A DNA stretch of 64,000 nucleotides, taken from NCBI RefSeq assembly GCF_028807635.1, contig NZ_JARBAX010000001.1, forward strand, positions 2,452,001 to 2,516,000, read 5' to 3'. Positions 26,843-35,060 of this stretch are shown here, one piece after another. The translations under genes were made by a program, and so were the position numbers. This DNA comes from Streptomyces spiramyceticus (GTDB lineage Bacteria > Actinomycetota > Actinomycetes > Streptomycetales > Streptomycetaceae). A model generated the notes under the pieces. That model saw nothing but the letters and a program-made list of their open reading frames with translations, was not told where the DNA came from and did not search any database. Positions within the stretch are counted from its first letter, which is position 1; every line of letters begins with the position of its first letter.

Positions 26843-26990
26843 GGCATATTCCCAGGTCAGCGCCCATTCGGGGCTAAACAGCCAACCAAAAGACCTGTCC
26901 AATTCGTGACGTAATGCACTGACAGGTGGCGCAGGCCCACGGCAAGCTGCTGTAGGAAGTCGGGGGATCGATGAAACCGGGAGTAAGTCA

Positions 26991-27833
26991 GTGAGCGCCA
27001 TGTCTATTGCCCTGCTGCTGACCACGGCCGCTGCCACGGCCGTGGGCGCCGCTGCCCTGCACGCTGTCCACGGACTGCGCAGGCAGGTCACCGCCCTGCG
27101 CACCGAGCTGACGGCCGCCGCGTTCGGCCGTGCCGGAGCCGCCGTCCCCCAGCAGACCCGTGCCGCCGAGGCCGACGGCATACGGGCCGCGGTCGCCGAA
27201 GCACTCGCCGAGGAACGTGAGCGCGAGCTCGCCGAGGCGCGTGCCTTCTGGGCCGCGCAGGAAGCCCGCGACGCCGCGGACGCCCCCTCGCTGCTCGGCG
27301 GCCTGACCGGGCTCGGCGACGACAGCCCGCCGTTCTTCGTGCCGCGCCAGGCCGACTTCGCGGGCCTTGAGGCCTTCGACGCGTACGAGGCCCTGGAGGC
27401 ACTCGACGGCCCCGACGGTCCCGACGACCTGGAGCCGGCCGACGCGTACCCCGAGGACTCCGCCGAGCTGGCCGCCGCCCGCCGCCGCCACCCCTCGCAC
27501 CCCGACTTCGTCCCGGTCCAGACGCCGGTCGTCACCGACCACGAGCGCACCGTGACCCGCCTCGAAGAGCTCGCGGCCGCCCGCACCGAGCTCGCCGACG
27601 TACGCCCGGGACCGCTCGGCACCCTCGACGTGTACGTCTTCACGGACGGTACGACGCTCTGTATGACGCCGGGACACCGCGAGACCGCCGAGCGCCTCGC
27701 CGAGGCCCTGCGTGACGGCGAGACGCCGATACTGCTGGGCGGCTCCGGCATCTCCGGCGCGTACGCGCTGACCTTCGCCTGCGGCGAGGACAGCGTCTAC
27801 ATCCTGGCCGACCGGGTCATCGCCTCGATCTAG
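26991..27833 (+). CDS. Conserved Streptomyces hypothetical protein with N-terminal membrane anchor
   Basis: 280 residues. A hydrophobic N-terminus (ALLLTTAAATAVGAAALHAVHGL) is followed by a coiled-coil-like Ala/Glu/Arg stretch (about 50-95), an acidic variable middle, and a conserved C-terminal domain. That domain contains GTLDVYVFTDGTTLCMTPGHRETAERLAEAL and GGSGISGAYALTFACGEDSVYILADRVIASI. GTG 26991 has GGGAG at 8 nt. The family is known to me only as a Streptomyces hypothetical. Confidence 0.75.
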   Translation: MSAMSIALLLTTAAATAVGAAALHAVHGLRRQVTALRTELTAAAFGRAGAAVPQQTRAAEADGIRAAVAEALAEERERELAEARAFWAAQEARDAADAPSLLGGLTGLGDDSPPFFVPRQADFAGLEAFDAYEALEALDGPDGPDDLEPADAYPEDSAELAAARRRHPSHPDFVPVQTPVVTDHERTVTRLEELAAARTELADVRPGPLGTLDVYVFTDGTTLCMTPGHRETAERLAEALRDGETPILLGGSGISGAYALTFACGEDSVYILADRVIASI

Positions 27834-27933
27834 AGCGACGCCTCGGAGCCACGCCTCACCACCCCGGCCACAGGCCACGCCTCGCGGCCGCGCCCGCGCC
27901 GCCGCGATCTAGAGCTGCGCCCGCGCCGCCGCG
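27827..27933. repeat. Direct repeats embracing two convergent stop codons
   Basis: GATCTAGAGC occurs at 27827-27836 (contains the TAG of the 26991 gene) and at 27906-27915 (contains the minus-strand stop of the 27909 gene). GCGCCCGCGCCGCCGCG occurs at 27890-27906 and 27917-27933, a 27-bp period. GCCACGCCTC occurs twice in between. Confidence 0.75.
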
Positions 27934-28229
27934 GCTCTCACCAGACTCACGGCCTCGTCCAGCTCCTGCTCCGACGGGGCCGTTTGCAATGCCACGGCCA
28001 AATCATGGCCTGCCACCGCCAATTGATCAGCCACCGCGAACGCACCCGCGTCCGGCATGATCCGCGGCTCGCTCTCCGGCTCCTCCAGCCGCTGTGCCCG
28101 TACGGCCAATTCCCTGGCCAGAGCAAGACCTTCGGCGGCGGCGCCGCGCTGCAGGCGGCTCTGCGGGGCGGCCCGCAGCCGGTCGGCGAATCGGTCCACG
28201 GCGGCCGTCAGAGGCGTTGTATCGAGCAC
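27909..28229 (-). CDS. Small conserved Ala-rich helical protein
   Basis: 106 residues, all-helical, no signal or membrane segment (TPLTAAVDRFADRLRAAPQSRLQRG, PSEQELDEAVSLVRAAAARAQL). GTG 28229, with AGGG about 7 nt upstream. It is conserved in Streptomyces in my recollection; function unknown. It converges on the preceding gene; its 3' end is duplicated just beyond its stop. Confidence 0.65.
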   Translation of the reverse strand: MLDTTPLTAAVDRFADRLRAAPQSRLQRGAAAEGLALARELAVRAQRLEEPESEPRIMPDAGAFAVADQLAVAGHDLAVALQTAPSEQELDEAVSLVRAAAARAQL

Positions 28230-28329
28230 TCCGCGACCCTACGCGCCCGCCCTGGACTGTTGCCAACGGGCGAACGCTCAGGCACGGTGGCGTGAAGGAG
28301 CACTCGCGCAATGCGTCCGGAGGCGCCGA

Positions 28330-28560
28330 ATGTCCCAAGTCTTCTCCGAAGAGACCCATCGAAATCTGCTCTCCCGTATCCCCCACTGCACCGGTCGTGA
28401 AATCTCCGACTGGCTCCGCACCGTAGATGACGGCCCAGCCCTCTTCCGCTTCGACGAGAAGGTGAGCTGGCTCCGGAGCGAACACAACCTCGCCTACGGT
28501 CACGCGAAAGCAATCGTCCACGAGTACGACTTGAGGCGGGCCGCGCGCCGCCTGCTCTAG
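28330..28560 (+). CDS. DUF4287-domain protein
   Basis: 76 residues beginning MSQVFSEETHRNLLSRIPHCTGREISDWL and ending with HAKAIVHEYDLRRAARRLL. This small helical domain is widespread in actinomycetes and sometimes fused to DUF5655. The function is not established. ATG 28330 with GGAGG at 6 nt. Confidence 0.8.
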   Translation: MSQVFSEETHRNLLSRIPHCTGREISDWLRTVDDGPALFRFDEKVSWLRSEHNLAYGHAKAIVHEYDLRRAARRLL

Positions 28561-28580
28561 CGGACAGCGGTCGGCAACGC

Positions 28581-28618
28581 GGAAGGGCCCGCCCGGCACA
28601 CGCCGGACGGGCCCTTCC
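28581..28618. terminator. Bidirectional terminator between the DUF4287 and BI-1 genes
   Basis: Long stem GGAAGGGCCCG...CGGGCCCTTCC with an inner CCGGC/GCCGG pair and a 4-nt loop, between convergent genes. Confidence 0.8.
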
Positions 28619-28634
28619 TCATTGCCTGGGACTG

Positions 28635-29516
28635 CTAGTCGTCGCCGCTGAAGATGGCGACAAGGCGCAGCATCTCCAGGTAGATCCACACCAGCGACAT
28701 CGTCAGACCGAACGCCGCCAGCCAGGACTCCTCACGCGGAGCACCGTAGGCGACGCCGTCCTCGATCTGCTTGAAGTCCAGCGTCAGGAAGAACGCGCCG
28801 AGCAGGATCGCGATGATGCCGACGACCGCGCCGAGCGGACCCATGCTGCGCAGGCCGCCGTCCTCGACTCCGCCGAAGACCACGAGCAGCAGATTGACCG
28901 CCATCACGAGAATGAAGCCGATGGCGATGGCCATGCCGATACGGGCATACCTGGCGGTGACCCGGATCCAGCGCTGCTTGTAGGCGAACAGCGTTCCGGC
29001 CGCGACCGCCATCGTGCCGAGGACCGCCTGGAACGGGGCTCCCGACCAGCGCTCGTTGAACATCTCGCTGATGACGCCGAGGAAAACGCCCTCGAAAGCC
29101 GCGTAACTCAGAATCAGCGCGGGAGACGCCTTGCGCTTGAACGACTGGACGATGGCCAGTACGAAGGCCACCAGCGCGGCACCGACGGCCAGACCGTAAC
29201 TGGTCGGCGTGGTCGGCAGCAGCGCCCAGGCGAGCGTGGCGCCGACGACGACGGTGCCGAGCGTCATGGCCGTACGGGTCACGACGTCGTCGAGCGTCAT
29301 CACGTCGGTGCGCGCGGGCGCCTGCGGGGCGCCGTACTGCGTGTCCTGCTGGGCGTACGGGTTGGTCGCGTACGGGTTCGTGGCGCCCTGGGCATAAGGG
29401 TTGCCCTGCGTCGCACCGACGGCGGGGCCCCCGGCCTGCGGTGCCGCGTTGAAGCCCGCGTAGCCGTTGTCGCGGCTGAAGCCCCGTCGCGAGAAGACCG
29501 GGTTGCTGCTCCTCAT
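28635..29516 (-). CDS. Bax inhibitor-1/YccA family membrane protein
   Basis: 293 residues. A cytoplasmic N-terminus rich in NPYAQ/NPYA repeats (about 30-70) precedes seven hydrophobic segments from about residue 85 (GTVVVGATLAWALLP through SLVWIYLEMLRLVAIF). The C-terminal half, with GVFLGVISEMF and TLDFKQIEDGVAYGAPREESWLAAFGLT, identifies the BI-1 family. Members leak Ca2+ or protons across membranes; the role in Streptomyces is unknown. ATG 29516 with GGAGGAG at 4 nt. Confidence 0.9.
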   Translation of the reverse strand: MRSSNPVFSRRGFSRDNGYAGFNAAPQAGGPAVGATQGNPYAQGATNPYATNPYAQQDTQYGAPQAPARTDVMTLDDVVTRTAMTLGTVVVGATLAWALLPTTPTSYGLAVGAALVAFVLAIVQSFKRKASPALILSYAAFEGVFLGVISEMFNERWSGAPFQAVLGTMAVAAGTLFAYKQRWIRVTARYARIGMAIAIGFILVMAVNLLLVVFGGVEDGGLRSMGPLGAVVGIIAILLGAFFLTLDFKQIEDGVAYGAPREESWLAAFGLTMSLVWIYLEMLRLVAIFSGDD

Positions 29517-29631
29517 CTCACTCCTCCATGGCCACCGTGTGTGGTCTCTGGACAAGAGTAATGGGAAAGCAAAAGGAACACCCTAGTGCCAGAGGAGGAT
29601 CTTTCGAGGATCCCGCCTCTACGGCGAAAGG

Positions 29632-29713
29632 TGCCCGGAGCCGGACTCGAACCGGCACGCCCGCGAGGGCAGCGAGGTTTAAGCTCGCCGTGTCTGCGTT
29701 CCACCATCCGGGC
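29632..29713 (-). tRNA. bldA: tRNA-Leu (anticodon UAA)
   Basis: The minus strand folds as a leucine tRNA: acceptor GCCCGGA with TCCGGGC plus discriminator A, D-arm, anticodon stem GGCGAG/CTCGCT around loop CTTAAAC (anticodon TAA), a long variable arm (GCCC-TCGC-GGGC) and T-arm GCCGGTTCGAGTCCGGC. The 3' CCA is not encoded (ACCTTT follows). In Streptomyces the single tRNA-Leu(UAA) is bldA, which decodes rare TTA codons and gates aerial growth and secondary metabolism. Its sequence matches my memory of S. coelicolor bldA except in the variable arm. Confidence 0.95.
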
Positions 29714-30113
29714 CAGGTGCGCGGCTCCACAATTCGCGGGTCAGAGCCTATCCGGAGGCTTCCCCCGAACAGCGGAACGCCTGGCCGATGTTGTCTTATT
29801 TTATTGACGCTTGAGGGCCCGTCAGCGCCTGTAAAGGGCCGTCGGCACATGCCGGGCGCGGTAGGCGGCCGCAAGGGCCGGCGTACGGGAATGACGGAAA
29901 CTCGCCTGCGCGCGCCTCTTTTCACGCACGCCCTCTGCCCTGCTTCGTCCCTCCCCCGGTCTCAGGGGCGACGTCATACCAAAGGAGGACGGGCGAGGGC
30001 GCCGATGCGACTCAAGAGGGCCCCGGGAACGGGCTCGGGGGCTGATCCGTGGGGGCCGAACGGACGGGACGATGAATCCGTTCCCGTAATCGTCCGCGAC
30101 AGGAGTCCCACTC
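29714..30113. other. Region between bldA and the ABC transporter genes
   Basis: No gene. An AT-rich island (GTCTTATTTTATTGACG, about 29793-29808) stands out and probably marks divergent promoters for bldA and the transporter. I could not assign -35/-10 pairs with confidence. Confidence 0.4.
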
Positions 30114-30881
30114 GTGACCACCACCACCGCTCACCGCGCCACCGCGGTGGCAGCACGCGCCACGGAGCTTTCCAAGGTCTACGGACAGGGCGAGACCCAG
30201 GTGGTCGCCCTGGACCGGGTCACCGTGGACTTCCGGCAGGGTGAGTTCACCGCGATCATGGGCCCGTCGGGATCCGGCAAGTCGACGCTGATGCACTGCG
30301 TCGCGGGCCTCGACTCGTTCAGCTCCGGCTCCGTACGGATCGGCGAGACCGAGCTGGGCACCCTGAAGGACAAGCAGCTCACGCAGCTGCGCCGGGACAA
30401 GATCGGCTTCATCTTCCAGGCGTTCAACCTGCTGCCGACGCTCACCGCCGCCGAGAACATCACGCTGCCGATGGACATAGCGGGCCGTAAGCCCGACAAG
30501 CAGTGGCTGGAGAAGGTCATCGGCATGGTCGGCCTCTCCGACCGGCTGAGCCACCGGCCCACCGAGCTCTCCGGCGGCCAGCAGCAGCGTGTCGCCGTGG
30601 CCCGCGCGCTGGCGAGCCGCCCCGAGATCGTCTTCGGTGACGAGCCGACCGGAAACCTGGACTCGCGCTCCGGCGCCGAGGTGCTCGGCTTCCTGCGGAA
30701 CTCCGTGCGGGAACTGGGCCAGACCGTCGTCATGGTGACGCACGACCCGGTGGCCGCCTCGTACGCGGACCGTGTGATCTTCCTCGCCGACGGCCGGATC
30801 GTCGACGAGATGCTGAACCCGACCGCGGACGGCGTACTCGACCGGATGAAGGAGTTCGACTCCAAGGGCCGCACCAGCTGA
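30114..30881 (+). CDS. ABC transporter ATP-binding protein, MacB/LolD type
   Basis: 255 residues, cytoplasmic ATPase. Walker A GPSGSGKSTL (about 48-57), Q-loop IFQAFNLLP, signature LSGGQQQRVAVARAL, Walker B IVFGDEPTG and H-loop THD. GTG 30114 has AGGAG at 8 nt. It forms a pair with the permease gene 60 nt downstream; together they make an efflux or lipoprotein-release type exporter. Substrate unknown. Confidence 0.94.
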   Translation: MTTTTAHRATAVAARATELSKVYGQGETQVVALDRVTVDFRQGEFTAIMGPSGSGKSTLMHCVAGLDSFSSGSVRIGETELGTLKDKQLTQLRRDKIGFIFQAFNLLPTLTAAENITLPMDIAGRKPDKQWLEKVIGMVGLSDRLSHRPTELSGGQQQRVAVARALASRPEIVFGDEPTGNLDSRSGAEVLGFLRNSVRELGQTVVMVTHDPVAASYADRVIFLADGRIVDEMLNPTADGVLDRMKEFDSKGRTS

Positions 30882-30941
30882 TCATCCCGGCCCGCAGCCC
30901 GCCCGGCCTCCCGGCCGCCCCACCCCAGGACTGACAGAAAC

Positions 30942-33485
30942 ATGTTCCGTACCGCCCTGCGCAATGTGCTCGCGCACAAGGCCCGACTGCTGATGACCGT
31001 GCTCGCGGTCATGCTCGGCGTGGCCTTCGTCTCCGGCACCCTCGTCTTCTCCGACACCATCGGCAACGCCTACAAGAACAAGTCGGCGAAGAGCTTCGAC
31101 CATGTGTCGGTCGCCATCCAGCCCGACCGTTCCTCCGAACCCTCCGGTGAGACAGGCCAGGGAGCCAAGCAGCAACCCCTGCTGACGGACGCTCTGCTGA
31201 AGAAGTCTCAGGACCTTCCCGGCGCCTCCTCCGTCATCGGCGACATGTCCGGTTTCACGGCGCTCGCCGACAAGAACGGCAAGCTCGTCGGCCAGAACTG
31301 GGGCACCACGGGCGCCAACTTCTACCCCGGCGCCGACGGCAAGGACTCCCGTTACGACTTCACCGCCGGGCACGCACCGCGCAAGGCCGGTGAGATCGCG
31401 CTCGACAGCCGCACCGCGGAGCGCACCGGCTACAAGGTCGGCGACACCGCCCGGCTGTCCACCGACGGACCGGTGGCTGAGCAGCGGGTCAGCGGCATCT
31501 TCGACACCTCCAACGGCAACGTGGTGGCCGGCGGCAGCCTGGTGCTGTTCGACAACGACACCGCGCGCAAGATGCTCGGCAAGACCGAGTACGACCAGAT
31601 CGACATCAAGGCGGCGGCCGGCACCTCCCAGGCCGCCCTCAAGAGCGCGGCCGAGAAGATCCTGCCGAAGGACACGATGGCCGTCACCGGTGACACGCTC
31701 GCCGACGACCAGGACCGGATGATCGCCGCGCAGACCAGCGCGCTGAGCCAGACGCTGCTCTACTTCGCCGCCATCTCGCTCTTCGTCGGCATCTTCATCA
31801 TCGCCAACACCTTCACGATGCTGGTCGCCCAACGCACCAAGGAACTGGCGCTGATGCGCGCCATCGGCGCCTCCCGCCGCCAGGTGACGCATTCCGTACT
31901 GACCGAGGCGTTCCTCGTCGGCCTCATCGCCGCGGTGACCGGCTTCGCCCTGGGCATCGGCGTGGCGGTCGGCCTGCGGTCCCTGGTCAACTCCATCGGC
32001 GCCTCGCTGCCGGAAGGACCCCTGGTCATCGCCCCGACGACCGGCGTCGTCGCGCTCGTCATCGGTGTGGTCGTCACCATGCTCGCCGCCTGGCTGCCGG
32101 GCCGCCGGGCCGCGAAGATCCCGCCGGTCGCCGCGATGAACAGCGTGCACGCCACCCCGACCGTGCGCGGTCTGGTCGTACGCAACACCATCGGGTCGGT
32201 CATCGCCGCCCTCGGTCTCGGCGCCCTCTTCATGGGCGTCTCCGCCGGCAAGGACGGCATGCCGTACATGGCGCTGGGCGCCGGGCTGATGCTCATCGGC
32301 GTCATCGTGCTCACGCCGCTGCTCTCCCGCCCGTTCATCGCCGCCGCCACTCCGCTTCTGAAGCCGTTCGGAGTGACCGGCAAGCTGGCCCGGCAGAACT
32401 CGCTGCGCAATCCGCGCCGTACGGCCTCCACCGCTGCCGCGCTGATGATCGGCCTCACCCTCATCACGGCGATGACCGTGATCGCGACCTCCATGCAGAC
32501 CGCGATCAACAAGATGGCGGCGGACTCCCTGAAGTCCGACTACACCGTCTCCATGGCCAACTACCAGCCGCTGTCGCCCGAGGTGAACAAGAAGCTGGCG
32601 GCCCTCCCCGACGTCGAGGCGAGCAGCCCGATGCGCGTCGCCTACGGAGAGGCCGACGGTACGTTCACGAGGATCGCCGGCGTCGACCAGAAGCACATCG
32701 GTGACCTGCTGAACCTCGACTTCACCAGCGGCTCGCTGGACGGCCTGACCGGCAACTCGACGATCATGGATCACGACACCGCCGACCGGAAGGGTCTGAA
32801 GGCGGGCGACACCACCTCGGTGAAGTTCGACGACGGCAAGACGGCCGAGCTGAAGGTCACCGGCGTCTACCGCGAGAACGACATGCTCAATGGGCTCTTC
32901 ACGCCGACCGCCGTGGTCGACCCGCACCTGGAGAAGACCGCCGACGAACAGGTCCTGCTCAAGATGAAGAACGGCCCCTCCGACCGGGCCGAGGACTCCA
33001 TCGTCAAGGCCCTCGGCGAGAACCCCGCCATCAAGATCCAGGACAAGCAGGACATCAGCGACGAGGTCGGCGGCGCCATCAACCTCATTCTCAACATGCT
33101 GTACGGCCTGCTGGCGATGGCCGTCCTGATCGCGGTGCTCGGTGTCATCAACACGCTGGCCATGTCGGTGTTCGAGCGCAAGCACGAGATCGGGATGCTG
33201 CGGGCGATCGGCCTCGACCGGTCGAAGGTCAAGCAGATGGTGCGCCTGGAGTCGGTCATCATCTCGCTGTTCGGCGCGGCGCTCGGCATCGGCCTCGGGA
33301 TCTTCCTGGGCTGGGCCGCGGGCAGTGGCATCAGCGACTCGGTGAAGACGTACGCCATGGAAATCCCCATCGCCCGGATCGGGGTCTTCCTCGCCATCGC
33401 CGCCCTGGTGGGCGTGCTCGCCGCCATGTGGCCGGCACGCAGCGCGGCGCGGCTGAACCCGCTGGCGGCGATCAAGGCGGAGTAG
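30942..33485 (+). CDS. FtsX-family ABC transporter permease (duplicated MacB architecture)
   Basis: 847 residues. TM1 near residue 15-40, then a large extracytoplasmic MacB_PCD domain (about 45-250), three TMs with FtsX signature (MLVAQRTKELALMRAIGASRRQV, about 290-310), a second TM and periplasmic domain (about 490-690), and three final TMs with the matching VFERKHEIGMLRAIGLDRSKVKQMVRLE block. The two-half duplication is normal for actinobacterial ABC3-type exporters. It works with the ATPase encoded upstream. Confidence 0.93.
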   Translation: MFRTALRNVLAHKARLLMTVLAVMLGVAFVSGTLVFSDTIGNAYKNKSAKSFDHVSVAIQPDRSSEPSGETGQGAKQQPLLTDALLKKSQDLPGASSVIGDMSGFTALADKNGKLVGQNWGTTGANFYPGADGKDSRYDFTAGHAPRKAGEIALDSRTAERTGYKVGDTARLSTDGPVAEQRVSGIFDTSNGNVVAGGSLVLFDNDTARKMLGKTEYDQIDIKAAAGTSQAALKSAAEKILPKDTMAVTGDTLADDQDRMIAAQTSALSQTLLYFAAISLFVGIFIIANTFTMLVAQRTKELALMRAIGASRRQVTHSVLTEAFLVGLIAAVTGFALGIGVAVGLRSLVNSIGASLPEGPLVIAPTTGVVALVIGVVVTMLAAWLPGRRAAKIPPVAAMNSVHATPTVRGLVVRNTIGSVIAALGLGALFMGVSAGKDGMPYMALGAGLMLIGVIVLTPLLSRPFIAAATPLLKPFGVTGKLARQNSLRNPRRTASTAAALMIGLTLITAMTVIATSMQTAINKMAADSLKSDYTVSMANYQPLSPEVNKKLAALPDVEASSPMRVAYGEADGTFTRIAGVDQKHIGDLLNLDFTSGSLDGLTGNSTIMDHDTADRKGLKAGDTTSVKFDDGKTAELKVTGVYRENDMLNGLFTPTAVVDPHLEKTADEQVLLKMKNGPSDRAEDSIVKALGENPAIKIQDKQDISDEVGGAINLILNMLYGLLAMAVLIAVLGVINTLAMSVFERKHEIGMLRAIGLDRSKVKQMVRLESVIISLFGAALGIGLGIFLGWAAGSGISDSVKTYAMEIPIARIGVFLAIAALVGVLAAMWPARSAARLNPLAAIKAE

Positions 33486-33505
33486 CCGACGGAGTGGAGC
33501 GGTAC

Positions 33506-33554
33506 GCAGACGGCGAAGGGCCGGCCCACGGGGGGTCGGCCCTTCGCCGTCTGC
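33506..33554. terminator. Terminator between convergent permease and CFA-synthase-like genes
   Basis: Perfect 18-bp stem (33506-33523 with 33537-33554), 13-nt loop, followed by TTGCC. Confidence 0.85.
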
Positions 33555-33570
33555 TTGCCGGGGGTGCGTA

Positions 33571-34875
33571 TCAACGACCTCCGGAATTCCTCCAGTCACG
33601 CGACCGCAACGGCATGCCGGACGTGCCGCCCTCCCCGGACCGTACGGCGAGTACCTGATTGACGCCGATCTTGTTGTGCTCGAAGGAGAGCGCGGAGGCC
33701 GCCATGTAGAGCTGCCAGACGCGGGCCCGCCCCTGCGAGGTCGCCCGTACCGCCGCCTCCCAGTTGTCCTCCAGGTTGGAGACCCACTGGCGCAGCGTCA
33801 GGGCGTAGTGCTCACGGAGCGACTCGACGTCGCGCACCTCGAAGCCGGCCTCCTCCAGCGTCGCGACGGTGCGGCCGACCGGCGCCAGCTCGCCGTCGGG
33901 GAAGACGTACGCGTCGATGAACTCGTCGACGTGGTACGACTCTTCGTCCGGTTCGGGGCGGCGGGCGATCTGGTGGTTGAGCAGCCGGCCGCCCGGCTTG
34001 AGCAGCGAGAACAGCGTGCCGGCGTACTCCCGGTAGAGCGCCGAGCCGACGTGCTCGGCCATGCCGATCGACGAGATCGCGTCGTACGGACCGTCCCTGA
34101 CGTCCCGGTAGTCCTGGACCCGGATCTCGATGCGGTCGGTCAGGCCCTCCTCGGCGATGCGCTTGCGGGCGAACGCCGCCTGCTCGGTGGAGAGCGTGAC
34201 ACCGGTGACCTGGGCGCCGTACTCGCGCGCCGCGTGGATGGCCATGGAGCCCCAGCCGCAGCCGACGTCGAGCAGCCGGACGCCCTCCTTGAGGCCGAGC
34301 TTGCGGCTGATCAGGTCCAGCTTGTCGCGCTGGGCCTCTTCGAGGGTGAGCCCTTCATCGAAGTACGCGCACGAGTAGACCATCGACCGGCCGAGCACCA
34401 GGGCGTAGAAGTCGTTGCCCACGTCGTAGTGGTGGCTGATCGCTTGCTTGTCGCGGCGCTTGGTGTGCAGCGGGCCGCTGCGCCGCCTGACCTCTTCGCG
34501 GGGCGGGGGAGGCGGCGGCCACAGGCCCACCAGGCCGATCAGGCCGCGGGCGGCGGCGCGCAGGCGGGGGTCGCGCACGGGATGGATGGGGGACTTGGTC
34601 TCGGCGCCGCGTTCCCAGAGCAGCCCCGCGAGGCGGTCCAGGGCCTCGTACAGATCGCCCCGTACCGAGATCTCGCCCGCCACCCAGGCCCGGGCGAGGC
34701 CGAGTTCGCCGGGCTTCCAGAGCAGGCGGCGCAGGGCACGGCGGTGGTGGATGACGAGGGTCGGCGCGTCGGGCGGGCCGGACTCGCTGCCGTCCCAGGC
34801 CCGGATGCGGACCGGTAGTGGTTGCCCGAGGAGTTCCTCGGCAAGCGTGGTCAGCCGCAGGGCGGCGTCGGCCAT
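33571..34875 (-). CDS. Cyclopropane-fatty-acyl-phospholipid synthase family methyltransferase
   Basis: 434 residues. SAM-dependent modification of unsaturated acyl chains in membrane lipids is the family role. Visible: the SHHYDVGNDFYALVLG block (about 150), YSCAYF, SAM motif VRLLDVGCGWGSMAIHAA, GVTLSTEQAAFARKR, SIGMAEHVG and a C-terminal DVESLREHYALTLRQW. ATG 34875 has GGAGG at 8 nt; an upstream in-frame ATG at 34920 is not needed. It could be a cyclopropane synthase or a 10-methyl-stearate-type enzyme; the substrate cannot be read from the sequence. Confidence 0.9.
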   Translation of the reverse strand: MADAALRLTTLAEELLGQPLPVRIRAWDGSESGPPDAPTLVIHHRRALRRLLWKPGELGLARAWVAGEISVRGDLYEALDRLAGLLWERGAETKSPIHPVRDPRLRAAARGLIGLVGLWPPPPPPREEVRRRSGPLHTKRRDKQAISHHYDVGNDFYALVLGRSMVYSCAYFDEGLTLEEAQRDKLDLISRKLGLKEGVRLLDVGCGWGSMAIHAAREYGAQVTGVTLSTEQAAFARKRIAEEGLTDRIEIRVQDYRDVRDGPYDAISSIGMAEHVGSALYREYAGTLFSLLKPGGRLLNHQIARRPEPDEESYHVDEFIDAYVFPDGELAPVGRTVATLEEAGFEVRDVESLREHYALTLRQWVSNLEDNWEAAVRATSQGRARVWQLYMAASALSFEHNKIGVNQVLAVRSGEGGTSGMPLRSRDWRNSGGR

Positions 34876-35001
34876 GGTGCACACCTCCGTGACAGTGGAG
34901 CCCGGATGCCTTGGCGACATTCATTCCACATAACACCGGGCGCCACCCCGCAACATCCCGGTAGCGGGGTACCGAGTACCGGGAAGTGCGGGAATGCCGA
35001 A

Positions 35002-35035
35002 GGGGCCGCCCGCACCACGGATGGCGGGCGGCCCC
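35002..35035 (-). terminator. Terminator of ndh
   Basis: 12-bp perfect stem GGGGCCGCCCGC (35002-35013) with 35024-35035 and a 10-nt loop, 26 nt past the ndh stop. Confidence 0.8.
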
Positions 35036-35060
35036 CTCGGGCTGCGACGTACTGGCTGTA

